The notes below the pieces were generated by a model. It was not told the origin of the DNA. It made no database searches and worked only from the letters and a program-made list of their open reading frames with translations. Positions 1 through 11,600 of a DNA stretch of 64,000 nt are shown piece by piece (within the stretch, counting starts at the first letter, position 1; each line of letters starts with the position of its first letter). The DNA comes from Manis javanica (lineage: Eukaryota > Chordata > Mammalia > Pholidota > Manidae): positions 28,105,738 to 28,169,737 of the forward strand of contig NC_133172.1 in the NCBI RefSeq assembly GCF_040802235.1, read 5' to 3'. The position numbers and the translations under genes were made by a program.

Positions 1-19
1 AAATATGTAAAAGAATGAG

Positions 20-118
20 CATGGCTGTACTCCATTACAACTTTATTTATAAAAATGGGTGGTAGGCTAAAGTTGATCATGGGCTATACTTTGCTGACTC
101 CTGGCTTTAGAGGAAAAC
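20..118. repeat. hAT-type nonautonomous DNA transposon fragment (MER3-like)
   Basis: The text reads like one half of the abundant mammalian element whose end says roughly 'ggccatgggctatactttgctgactcctg', preceded by an A/T-rich stretch containing actttattta. A related, more complete copy lies at about 11691-11875 in the opposite orientation. The family name is from memory and approximate. The minus-strand AATAAA here belongs to the repeat, so I do not read it as the poly(A) signal of a gene. Confidence 0.5.
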
Positions 119-1529
119 CAGAGTATAAGTACCTGAAGACAGGTTATTGAATGAAGGTAGCCAAAGTACTAAAAAAAAAGTTCATTATAAGCCCTGACAC
201 TCCTGACATAGTTTTTGCCTTGTCCTTTTCAAGCAAACAAAGGGAACTGGGGTTGACTAGCCTGGGCCGGAGATCTGGTGGTCTATGGGCATGGAACAAA
301 GAGAGCTTTTGTCTCTCTATGGATCTACTGTATTAGGTGTTCTAATTCAGGACCTTAAAGAAGGGTATACTGCCTTCTGGGAAGCTCTTTATCAGCTGAT
401 TTCTTTTGTGCCAACTCTTGTTTCTTAGGTAGACCTCTGGTCCCCGGACTGTCCATGAACAAAGACTCTTGGACCTTCAATGATACAAGATAATGTGTTA
501 TGATTACTCCCCCTCCAGATATGCTTCTTGTGACTGGTGTGTTTTCATTAATTGCAATCACAAGATGTCTTAGATGTAAGTGTGTATTAGTCAGTGTTAG
601 CAGAATGTTAATCTTTATATACTCATGCTTTGGAATGTCTTAGTGAGATCAAAATGTATACCATTGGCAAAGCCATTCTAAAGATTTTATGAGGACCAAA
701 TATTAGTTTGAGGACTCTTGTGTTGAACAAATTAAGTCCATAGTCCTCTGTGAGTAAAATGAAGGACAAGGAAACTCTGGACAAACTCTTTGAGACCAAA
801 GGCATACTAAAGTAAGGAGTCAGAGAGTTTCTCAAGAGTGAAGGCAGAGCTCGCCTAGAGCATTGCTTCTCCATCCTTGAAGTCTTGGATTTTTGCCGCC
901 TCTAAACAATCAGCTAACCAATGATTGACTCTCTTTGACAGCAAGAAATGAAGAATTCAAAGCATAAATTATTGTAGTGGGGCCACTACAGTGGACATCT
1001 CTAGACTATCAAGATATACTGTCTGTCTTTCCTAGGATGATGATTCTGGGTATCTAGCTACTGACTGATGTCTAAGATCAAGCCAGAGAAGACCCAGAAC
1101 CTAAGGAGCTTTAGCTATAAGACATCCCTGGACCAATGGGGTGAGAAAGAGAACGGGGTGGGGTGTCACCATGTTGTCCTGTCATACCACTGCTACCTAT
1201 ATTGACTGGCTTATTTGGAAAGTAAGATCATCAAGAGGGTTGGGGACAAGGGATCAGCTATACCTTTGAGGATATAGATCCTCATTTTATGGCTTTGGTT
1301 TAATAAAGTAAAAATGTAAGTAATCATAGCTTGTTTGGGAAGCAAAATATTTCAGTATGAGGTCTTGGTAGTGAAGAAGTTGAGAATTTGCTATGACTAT
1401 TGGAATATATTCATTTTAAACACATTTTGGTTCCGTCCCAATTCTGGTGTAGTAACAGGGATATATTATTTTTCTAGAGTTCCTTTTCAGGGATTTAGGT
1501 CAGAAGATCAAGAGGCACTTCCTTCATTC
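119..1529. other. Intergenic stretch without recognised feature
   Basis: No open frame here resembles a known protein, and the frames present are short and unsupported by splice-site context. No RNA gene or clear repeat family was recognised. By human gene order this side of DNAJA2 should lead toward the 3' end of GPT2, but no GPT2 coding sequence is visible. Confidence 0.5.
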
Positions 1530-1590
1530 AATAAATATTTACTGAGGTTCTGCTGCTTGCCAGTGTTTTATGCATTAGGAGCTTAATTTT
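1530..1590 (-). repeat. L2 LINE 3'-end fragment, antisense
   Basis: The passage 'cattcaataaatatttactgagg...' followed by a cca/gtgtt-like segment matches the reverse complement of the L2 3' terminus, which includes the typical tgaatgaatg / aataaatattt end. Confidence 0.5.
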
Positions 1591-1621
1591 GTAATCTGTG
1601 CATTGTATACATATTAGCCAT

Positions 1622-1915
1622 GTCCATGTTTGTAAAAAGAAGTAATTGGAAAAGATCCAAATATTTATCAATAGAAGAATGGATAATCATTCATCCAAAG
1701 AACTTTGAGATCATTAAAAAGAAGACAGGTATTTGTTATTAGGATGCAAATATGCCAAAAGAATAGTAAGACCAAAGAATAGTTGTAAAATAAGTTGTAT
1801 CCCATTTTTACATACACATGAGAAACTGACAAAAGTGGTTGCATCTGGGAAGAGGACTTAAGATGGGATATTTGGCTCTATATGTATTAAAAAAAAATCT
1901 TGAAGAATAAAGACC
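1622..1915 (+). repeat. Old L1 (L1M-type) 3' UTR fragment
   Basis: The order of phrases matches an ancient L1 3' end: 'atccaaatatttatcaatagaagaatgg', then 'gttgtatcccatttttac', then 'gtggttgcatctgggaagagg', then an A-rich run at about 1888-1900. No coding capacity remains. Confidence 0.5.
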
Positions 1916-2944
1916 AATCTGTATTGTTAGTCTCATGTGTGGGATTTGGGGGGAGTGGATTATTCATTTCTCAAGATCACATAGTTCTCTAGATTTTTTA
2001 ATGATAGTGTACAGCCTTCCTAACAGAAAATATATAGATCACCAGAAGGGATTAGCTGTCCACCCACGGATGCTGAAATATATCCCTGATTGAAGGTTCT
2101 CAACCTACCACTGCAAAAGAGCTTTCACAGGTCCTTTTCTCTCTACAGCATCCTATAGTAGTCAGGTCTTCTAGCATCTCTGGCCTGACTTATGATGGCG
2201 TTGACAACTGGTCCACCAGTGATTTACATGAACTTTCAGAAATTAAAAACAAGAACCATACTAACAACATTCTCTAGAAGTCTGTACAAGATTATGTTCT
2301 TGAGAATTTTATCAAATCCCTGCAACTAGAGATGAATTAGTCACAAGAATTCTGATTATATGCATCTTTTTATAGTGAAATTCCAGCTATTTATGTGTTT
2401 ACTTAAATACACTGAAAGAAAAGTCAAGGCAGCAAGAAAAGAGACTCTAGGTTTATGGATCTTAGTCTGTGGCATTAAGTAAATGCTGTTCCCGAGTTGT
2501 ATCCTAGTAAAGTGTTTTTCTGAGTTCTACTAGCCATTCTAGCAAATTATCAAACCTGAGGAGTGGGTTGTGTGTAATCCTAATTTATAACCAGCTGGCA
2601 AGAAGTATGGGTGACAGAAGTTAGTGACTTGAGTTTGGCATCTGAAGTTTGGGCAGTCTTGTGGGACTGAGTTCTTAACCTATGGGGTCTGCACTAACTC
2701 CATGTAGGAAACAGGTTTTTCTTTTAATTATGCTGATTCATTCCTGCAACTAGTGCTGTTAGAAACAACTTCTACTTGTGTAGTAGAGGGACATTCTTCA
2801 AAGTACCTGGCCAGTATTCCTCAAAATTGTCTAGATCAACAAAAACAAAGTCTGAGAACTGTCACAACCAAGAAGTGCCTATGCAGGTATCACAAGTGTA
2901 AAACAGTATCCTGGTACAGAAAAAAGTAAAAACTAAGAAAATCT
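1916..2944. other. Intergenic stretch without recognised feature
   Basis: About 1 kb of AT-rich sequence with no supportable gene, RNA gene or identifiable repeat family. Confidence 0.4.
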
Positions 2945-3680
2945 GAATTAATTATGGGCAAAGGATTTGAACAAACATTTCTCTGAGGAGACAAATGGCC
3001 AGTAAGCATATGCGAAGATACTTAACATCATTAGTCACTAGGCAAATGCAAAATCACAATCACTTCACTAGGATGGCTGTAATAAGACAGATGAAACTCT
3101 CATACATTGCTGGTAGGACTGTGAAATGGTGCAGCCTTTCCAGAAAAGTTTTTGACAATTCACCGAAAGATTTAACAGTTACCATGTGGCTCAGTAATGT
3201 CACTCCTAGGTATGTATTTAAGTTGAAAATAGTCCTCGCAAAGAATTTGCACACAAATATTCATTAGCAGTATTCCAAATGGAAAAAAACCCAGTGTCCA
3301 CCAATTGAAGGATGGGTGAACATATGCATGGAATGGTATTTGGCAATGGCATGAACTGATAAATGCTACAGTAAGGGTGAATCTTGAAAACACACTAAAT
3401 GAACACATCAACAAAGGCCACATATTGATTCCATTTTATAGAAAATGTCCAAATTAGGCAAATCCTTAGAAACAAAACCAGATTAGTGATTGTATCAGGG
3501 ACTGGGGAATGGAATGGGGAGTGAATGCTAATGAATTTGGCGTTTTTCTGAGGTGATGAAAATGTGCAATTACTAGTGAAGATTCCAAAATCTGAAATGT
3601 ACTGAAAACCACCACATTACATACTTGGTGAAAAGTAGATTTAATGGCATGAGTATTTCAATAAAACCACTAAAAAGATT
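2945..3680 (+). repeat. Old L1 (L1M-type): ORF2 3' end plus 3' UTR, sense
   Basis: Phrases of the L1 ORF2 C-terminal region appear in order on the plus strand: 'gcaaaggatttgaacaaacatttctc', 'caaatggccagtaagcatatgc', 'gctggtaggactgtgaaatgg', then the 'cactcctagg' and 'tggatggg/gaatgg' sections. They are followed by a 3' UTR-like part ending in 'gagtatttcaataaaacc'. The frame is riddled with stops, so this is a fossil copy 5'-truncated near the ORF2 C-terminus. It lies just beyond the likely 3' end of DNAJA2. Confidence 0.75.
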
Positions 3681-3846
3681 CTTTGTACTGGTGATACGAC
3701 TCATGCTTATTCTCTAGGCAAGTGCTCTATATAAAGTAGAGCTAGACTGAGTAAAACAGATCTTAGCAAGGTCATATCCCCTTTCTATATGGTTTTCTTT
3801 GCTGGGAAGAATTCAAAGACTACACTAAACAACTGTTTCATAAGCT

Positions 3847-3852
3847 TTTATT
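3847..3852 (-). promoter_or_regulatory. DNAJA2: Candidate distal poly(A) signal of DNAJA2
   Basis: The minus strand reads AATAAA here, followed about 20-35 bases later by GT-rich sequence (TTGTTTAGTGTAG), which is the usual arrangement of a mammalian poly(A) signal with its downstream element. Cleavage would fall near 3825-3830. Confidence 0.5.
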
Positions 3853-4863
3853 GGAAAGGCTACAAACTTTATATCACCACTGCATTTCTTATGCTTAACT
3901 TGGTTGTGGGAAGTAAACTTGGATATAAAACTTTTATGCTTTTGAATCTTGCCCAGGCTGGCTGTAAAATATTTTTTGTACAATGGAGGTAGAGTACATA
4001 GGGCAATAATTTAAACTTCAGAGACCTCGATTAATGCCAGGACCCCTTTTTTTTTTTCATTTGGGGTTCTGTTAGTTCTGGAAATTAACTACAAGTACTC
4101 TGTTTAGGCTTAGGGATGGCATAAAACCCTTAAATTTTTAGTTTTCAGTTTCCCTGCATTTGTTCTTTTACAAATTTAAGATGTGTAACTGATGTCTCTT
4201 TTCCCTAAAATTAAAGTGTGTTCTAAAAATACCTACCCTGGGAATGAAAAGGTAATTCAAAGACGGAAAGAGCAATACAACAACCTTTTAATAGTAGTTT
4301 TACCTGATTTTTCTCATACCAGCTCAAGAGTCTTTTCTATAAAACATTAGTAGTATCAATGCTTCCCCCAATCTCAAATATTCAACTTAATGGAGACAGA
4401 GAATCTTTAATTTAACATTTAATGAAAACAGAGCATTGTAACAGGTTTTATGCAGACATGGTTCTAATTATTTGCTGTTATGTTACTTTTAAAAAGGGGA
4501 TGGTTGTGGGGAAATAGAGGCTAGGTTAACCTGGCCCCAGTGTCAGGATCATTACTTATAAGTTTTGAAACTCAGATGTCCTTGACTCTACAAAGCATCA
4601 GTTGAAGCCAATAAAGCCTGTTTCTACCAACATACCAAACTTTCATTTGCTTTTAAACTATAAAATGGGCATGAACCTGAGGCAGAAGCTTCAGGCCAAT
4701 AGGTTTTTAAGGGCTGTTTAAGAACCAGAACTGATACATTCTCCAGTTTAAGGGTAACATTTTATAGTTCAAAATGCAATTCTTCCTTCTAAAAATGTAA
4801 CACAAAGAATAATTTACACCAACAGCTTTTTATTATCAAGTTTCGGAAACCTTTCACAAGATG

Positions 4864-4895
<32 letters not shown>

Positions 4896-5212
4896 AACCT
4901 TTACAACCATAACTAATGTTATTTTTTCCATTGTTCCCAGTCAGCTCCAAACCCATTGTGTGCAAAGCCCATTTTTCCATGCATCTAAATAATAGATACA
5001 GGCTATGAAATTCTTTTTTCTATTTGTAGCAGCTTATGCAGGTGCAGCCAAACACAAAGCTTCAGGACAAATTGTACACAAACTTTACAATGTGGGATTG
5101 AATGTAAAATATTAAACATAAAATCTACACAAAACTGATAAAAATCAAGCACAGATACCAGGGCTAAAACTTATAACCCATGTGTAAAAGAGAGTTGTTT
5201 CCTTTCAAGTGC

Positions 5213-5218
5213 TTTATT
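5213..5218 (-). promoter_or_regulatory. DNAJA2: Candidate proximal poly(A) signal of DNAJA2
   Basis: A canonical minus-strand AATAAA lies about 210 bases after the stop codon. If used, it gives a short 3' UTR isoform. There is no transcript evidence, so use is uncertain. Confidence 0.3.
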
Positions 5219-5429
5219 CTGCTACAGAACAGTCGAAATGAAGATGTAAAGCTTTGTGGTTAGTTTAAATTATACACTCTGTAGATACTATACCAATTTT
5301 TAAAGTTACACATAGACCAACAGATGTCCATCAGTTCATTTGGACTGACCACACACTCCAGCTGGATCACTGAAAACAAACCAGGCAAACGTGGAAAGAA
5401 AATCCACCTGTGCAATTTGTTTGCAGAGT

Positions 5430-5621
5430 TTACTGATGGGCACATTGCACTCCTGGTCCGTGATGGCTGCTGCTTTCTTCATCAGAACTATCATTATAGG
5501 CTTCACGCCTCTGACCACCTCCTGAGCCCCGAGTGCTATCAAATTCCTGAAGCTCTACCTCCTCTGTGTCTCCAATTATGTTTGGAACATCTGGTCTAGA
5601 TGGCAGAAGATCTTCTAGTTC
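5430..5621 (-). CDS. DNAJA2: DNAJA2 coding exon 9 and stop
   Basis: Encodes residues 350-412 and TAA. It contains the acidic tail (EEVELQEF), a Gly/Arg patch, a phospho-acceptor-like DSSDEESSS run and the terminal CAHQ prenylation box. Acceptor AATGAAG|GAACTAG. Two Glu to Asp changes relative to remembered human sequence ([12 protein letters not shown]). Confidence 0.95.
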   Translation of the reverse strand, partial: ELEDLLPSRPDVPNIIGDTEEVELQEFDSTRGSGGGQRREAYNDSSDEESSSHHGPGVQCAHQ

Positions 5622-8600
5622 CTTCATTAAAACAAACAAAAATAAGATTAGTTGTAAGACACCTTCATCAACTTCCCTTTTGATACAATCAAAAGGTATA
5701 CAAAGGTATGTACTACTTTGAGAGTTAAAAGAGGTAAGTCTTTGCATTCTAAGCCAGAGATCACAAACTGATGACCCACAGACCAAACCTGCAGACAGCT
5801 TTTGTACAAGTCATCTCTTACTTTAGAAAACAAAACAGAATGCCCAGAATAAGTTGTCAACATTTAAACACTGGAAAATTTCACATCAGACATGCTTGCC
5901 TCCACGGAACAACCAGTAGATACTAAGCTGGGGGTTACCCTCTTCAGGTGAGGGATCTATTTTTCAGGTGTCCCAATTCTCCCACCACCACCTCACACCA
6001 GTTTGCTTTACTTCATTATTATTCCCTGCTTGGCTCCATCAACATTTACACCAGCAATCACTTCTTTAATAACTAGGACAGCCCATCAATCACTCAAATA
6101 TTAAAAAAGTAAAATTTTATAGATTGTGTTATCTAATCTTAACACCAAACACAAATGGAAGGTGACAAAGAAACACAACTTAATTGAACTTAAAGTCATC
6201 CATTGTTTAAATTTAGAGAGAATACTTACAGAAAGTTTATCTGGGTTGATCCAGTTGTTTTCAGGAAACTGCACATCAAACTTTATGTAAAGATCACCTT
6301 TTTCAAAGGGATTACGATACTGTGGCATTCCTTCACCTCGAACTACACGGACACATCCTATTATTTAAGTAAAGAAGAAACTACTAAGAATTTTACCCAA
6401 GAAGAAAGGTGCTCTGTAACACTGTTTTGAGGGTTATCTACTATAGAAAATTACAAATTGTAAAATACATGGAATCCTGGATCAGGAAAAAAACCCAAGA
6501 TTTACCTGGTTCAATTACTTTACCAGGTGGGTATTTCACCACAATCTGACGTCCATCAAGGTGCTTAAATGTGAACTGAAATCCACATAGAGCTTCAACA
6601 AGTCCTATCTTGTATGTCATGTGCAAATCATTCCCATCTCTTTGGAACACCTGGCAAATAAAACACAGAAAAATTAAAAAAAAAATGTATGGAACCACAC
6701 TCTGCTCTACTGTGTTCTTTGACTCAATTTCAAAACCTTAATTCCACTATTTACTGCTTGTCCCCATCTGTAATTCCCTGTATTTACATAAGGAAACCAT
6801 TCTCAATGTGCTAGTCACTCCTGTAAGAAAAGCATAGGAATTGGGAAAACAATGGTTCATAAGGCACAGCTGAGGCTCCAAAAACAGAACCAGGTATATT
6901 CTGCATTTATAGCCCATTTCCTGACCTTTACTCTGAAAGAAAAGGTACAGTAGGCCCAGGAGAATTCTGTAGAACCAGTTGACCTTGGAGTGTTTCCCCA
7001 ATTGGGGAAGCGGAGGGTCCAAGTTCAACATAAAAAGCTCAACCAGTAAAGAGGCTCAATCCCATGCTTTACACATATACAAACAAGTTTTACCTTACCT
7101 AAAGTTCAGAACTTGCTTAGATGAATGTAAAGAAGCAACAAATGCTAAAGCTGGCTTATTATTACACTATAATAAGCCTATGGACTAGCTAATGCAAAAG
7201 GTTATTCAGTAAGTATCAAGACCTTTCAACGTGAGGGAAAAATACATCCAATTTCACACAGGACAAAAACAAATTTGTAGTTTTTGCTTATTGGAGTTTA
7301 TAAATATCTACATTTTGAATTTTAAGGTGAAACAAAATTAAATGCAGTGAAAGGTTATTTAGATTTTTCAATACAAGTCTCTTCCAAAGACTAATGCTAG
7401 CTGGTTCATTTTGGAAACAGAGGAAATCTGAAAGATAACCTTTTTTCCTAAATTATCCTCCTAAATTTACCCCTAAAGGAGAGTTAATTTCAATCCATTA
7501 TCCTGGACCAGTAGCATCAAGAAGCACCAGGAAGCATGTAGGAATGCACATTCTTGGGCTCTACACCAAATGTATTGCATCAGAAACTATGGAGGCGGGG
7601 CCAGCAATCTAGTTTTAACATAGACCTCCAGGCAATTCTAATGTATGCTAAAGTTTGAGATCTACTAAATGTCTATTACCCATGTGCACTTACTTATTTC
7701 TCACAATGGGTGGAAAAATCAAATTCAACAAGGATTCTTTAATGTAGAATGTTTCAAAGCTTTTAGAAATGTGAAAGGCTATTGTTAAGACACATCTTTA
7801 ACCAAATATCCTTACAGCTTTGGTTAAAGAAGGACACAAGAAAGGACACCATGTTCTTGGATAGGAGAACTCAACTTAAAATGACCCAAATTAAAAATAT
7901 GGTATCAGGGTTGTTTTTTGTGGGGAGGAAACTGGCAGAAAGTGTGGGTAGGCATGACAATTTGATGTGAGCACCTGAACAGAGAATAAGCAAGCAAAGG
8001 AGAGGGAGTTTTTGAAAAACAGGATTAATAAACAGGGATGACCAAGAACCAGACAGTAAAACAGAAGTGATGACTTCTGAAAAACAAAAGTATACAGAAG
8101 GGATAACATCAGCAGATACTCTGGATTTTGCTGTTCAAATGCAAATGGTAGCCGATTCACCAAAACCCACACACACCTGTCATGAAAGATGAATACTCAT
8201 GATACATCACATTCTCAAATGAGTGCTTTTTGATCAGAAGGCATATACTGTCTTGGTTATAGCACTCATCCTAATCTCATGGCCTCATAATTCAATTCCT
8301 TCAGCACAACTATTAGCAGAGTGACAAAAAGCCCAAACTAATCAAATTTTCTTCAGAAGGTTAGTATTTTCAGTGGTATAAATAAAACAAGATGCTTAAA
8401 TCTCATCTTAGGTTCAAATTTATTTTACTGGTCATAATAAAAACCAAGAAAGAACAACCTTTGACTTAGAAGAACTTCCATTCTTACCTTTAACATCTTT
8501 TTTCTACGTTAGTTATATCTGCTGTATGTTGGAAATTACATGCAATTCCACTGCTACCAACAATTTTAAGAGGTGATCTTCTGAATGCCTCCCCACATCC

Positions 8601-11600
8601 CCAAGAAGGAAAAGCAGCTTATTCATTATCTCAACTGATTCTGCTGTATCCTTCGGAGGCAGGACTATCTTTGTTTTTTAGTAAGCAAAGCCAAGACCAG
8701 GGAGGCCTATGCTAGTAAATGGAAGTCAGAACTTAAGTCCATTGTCTCAGACTCCAGTAATCTTTATTTTAAAAATCTCAACTGAATTACATTTCACTAT
8801 TAAGGGCTAAACTTAGGGGTAAAAAAGTTTCACCATCAGTGTGACATGCTAAAAACCCAGAAACATCATCTTTACTCTCTTCCAAATACAAACTAACTTC
8901 CTCACTACCGCCTGCTGCTGCACTGCCAGGCAGCATTTGATAACCTCTCTCACTGTTTCACTGATGTACCAGTGAAAATACCGGCATGCTTTTTGTATCA
9001 CCTTTCAATACAGTTTACTCTACATGTAAGTAGGCTACAAGCATCTTGATGACTTGGCTATCTATCTTTCTACCTTTTATGCCTAGTATGGTGTGCATGG
9101 AAGGCAAAAATGAACAAATGAGGAAGTGGCTAAAATGCCAGTTAACAGGGAATCTTAAGCTTACCAACATTTCAACCTGTAAGGTCCCAAGGCAGAATCC
9201 TAGAAATTCTATTTTTAGCAATCTAGAAGACCCTTGCCATTTGGAGGTTCACAATATCCACGAAGGGCCAAGATACATACAGTAATTTATACAGCTTTGC
9301 TGAGGCAAGAAATTTGACTAGTATACCCTGAGAAAGACTAGTAGGAAAGCAAGTCACAACCCAGTGAGGGAATGAATCTCACCAAATTGCCAGAATCTGC
9401 ATCTCAATACGGCTTTGTTTTCTATTGAATTCTTGAAGTGATTTTTTAAAAGTTTACTTTAATTGCAGAAATCACCATCAAATATGAGAAAATTTTAGTG
9501 CAAAGTAAAAAGGCAGATGACTTGTGATATAAAGACTTTCAGAGGAATTCAAGTTTATGTGATTAAGTACGAGGCCAGAATACTGGCAAATACTTCTATA
9601 ATACTCAAGAATTTAGGTGATTTCTAAGGGATGTTTCTATGAATAGCTCCAAATACACTCTTCATGAATAAAGGTCTACAGTATACCATATAGCACATTA
9701 AAAAATACCGCCACTGCAATGGTATAATCAAAACAACATATACTAGACCACATCATTATACCAGTTAATTTTGCCTGGTACATACCAGATACAATATATA
9801 TTCAAAATAATAATTTTTCTTTAAACTGCAGAACCTTTCTTACAAGAAAAGCTCACCTGGATACCCAATATGTAAAACAAATCAACATAGCAGCATTGAG
9901 GACTGAAGCTGTCCACTCACCACCCATCAAAGGAGTTTTATAATGAAAAATAAGCTGCCTTAGATCATCTGGTCCAATGCCCTTATTCTCATAAACAAGA
10001 AAACTGGGATACATAGACAACAGGATTACTTAAGATTATAGTGCTAGCCAATGGCTGAGCTAGGACCAAAACTGACTCCTTTTACAGTGCTTCTGACCAC
10101 TCCTGCCGTGTTGGTCTCCTCAACAAGTCAGTTCTTATGAACTCAGCTTAATCAATTAACCTCATTTATGTTCACTGTTGGCTACAGGGAACACAAACAG
10201 ACTGAACCTGTACCTTGCATGTAAGACCCATTTCTGGATAAAACAAAAACAAAACAAGCAAAAAGGAAATTACCTCGTGTTCCTTCTCTTGTAGCAAAAG
10301 AACAATATCTCCCGGTTCCACTCCTGGGGCCTGGTCTGCTTCCCCAGTGAATGTAATTCTCTGTCCATGTTTCATGCCTTTGTCTACGTGGACTTCAAGA
10401 ATCTTGACTTCTTTAATCACCTTCTTCCCTTCACATTTTTTACAGCGGTCCTTTTCATTAATTACCTCTCCTGGAAAGAGAGGTCATTCAACCTTCCAGC
10501 AAGAGCACTACACTGCACTCTTAAGTAAAATAGGTCTTGATAATAATGCCTTTATTAATTTTCTGGATGTCTTTTAATTGCTACCTTGAGTTTTGTTTAA
10601 AGTATTTTTAGTACTTACATACTACAAAAACTCATATACTAGTACAGTTTACCTGAAGGACCCAGCTACTAGTCTCTTCTACTCTGGAGTTTAAATATAT
10701 CTTAAACAATACTTTCTTGGTTTCTTACTCTACTCTCTAAGTTAAGACAAAGCTAAAGGATTGAGGAAACAAAATGGGTGGTCAGATGCTGGAGCTTAAA
10801 ATGCTCCTTCATCTTTTGTTTTCAGTTTTAGTTTCATGTAAGTTTAAGCCTGTTGACAGAGACATCCAAATAAAAATTTAAATACCCTTTACAGCTCATT
10901 ATTACATTGTATAGTTGGTATTGGATTTCATTTATATCATAGACTAAACTCGGCTCAGGTGTTCTATAATGGATCTCCCTTTTATTTAGGTATACTACCA
11001 GTGAGAATTTGCAAAGCCAATTAGAGATGACTGAATTTTAGCTGGCACTAACTACCTCCATACCATGTTGAAGACAAAACAGCCTCTTTTCTCTTGTATG
11101 TATTCTTCTGAAACATCTGATTAGTGGTATAGTAAAAGTAAAACTGAAGTTGTACATAGTACATTGTGGTAAAAGAGCACAACTTTAATGGCTAATTATT
11201 GGCACACTTTAAAGCTTAGATGTCATGTATAATGAATGACTTGAGGGACTGTTTCTAGAACACTGCTTTTGCAAAGTATGTTCTATAAAACACCAGTTCC
11301 TCAAAATGGTAATGGTACATGGCAAAAGATTTCAGTCAAGTTTGGTTTCTTGGCGGTGGGAATTCTTAAAGAAACTTTACTAAGATAAAATCCACTGAGA
11401 CTCTCCATGGGGGGAATAAAATATGTAGCTTCTCCAAATTATCTCGCTTCTTCCAGAAGCAATTTTGAAAGGATGCTCTAGAACTGTGCTGTACAATATG
11501 ATAGTTACCATTCATGTGCAGCTATTTAAAGTTTAAATTAATTAAAGTAAAAAAATTCAGGTCGTCAGTCACATTAGACACATTTTAAATATTCAAAGGC

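Larger units (their letters stand above)
3825..5429 (-). other. DNAJA2: DNAJA2 3' untranslated region (inferred)
   Basis: This is the sequence between the DNAJA2 stop codon and a minus-strand AATAAA at 3852-3847, with a GT-rich stretch just beyond it on the minus strand. The resulting length of about 1.6 kb is what I remember for DNAJA2 mRNAs. Other minus-strand AATAAA signals (for example 5218-5213 and near 4830) could give shorter 3' ends. A run of A (plus strand, about 4866-4888) lies within it. The 3' boundary is inferred from the signal, not from transcript data. Confidence 0.6.

Noticed and set aside
20..118. Poly(A) signal of a neighbouring minus-strand gene at the window start
   Set aside because: The AATAAA belongs to a hAT-type repeat that has this word in its consensus.
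5324..5863. Open frames overlapping DNAJA2 exon 9
   Set aside because: The plus-strand frame and the other minus-strand frames are shadows of the conserved exon; intron-reading extensions lack similarity to anything.
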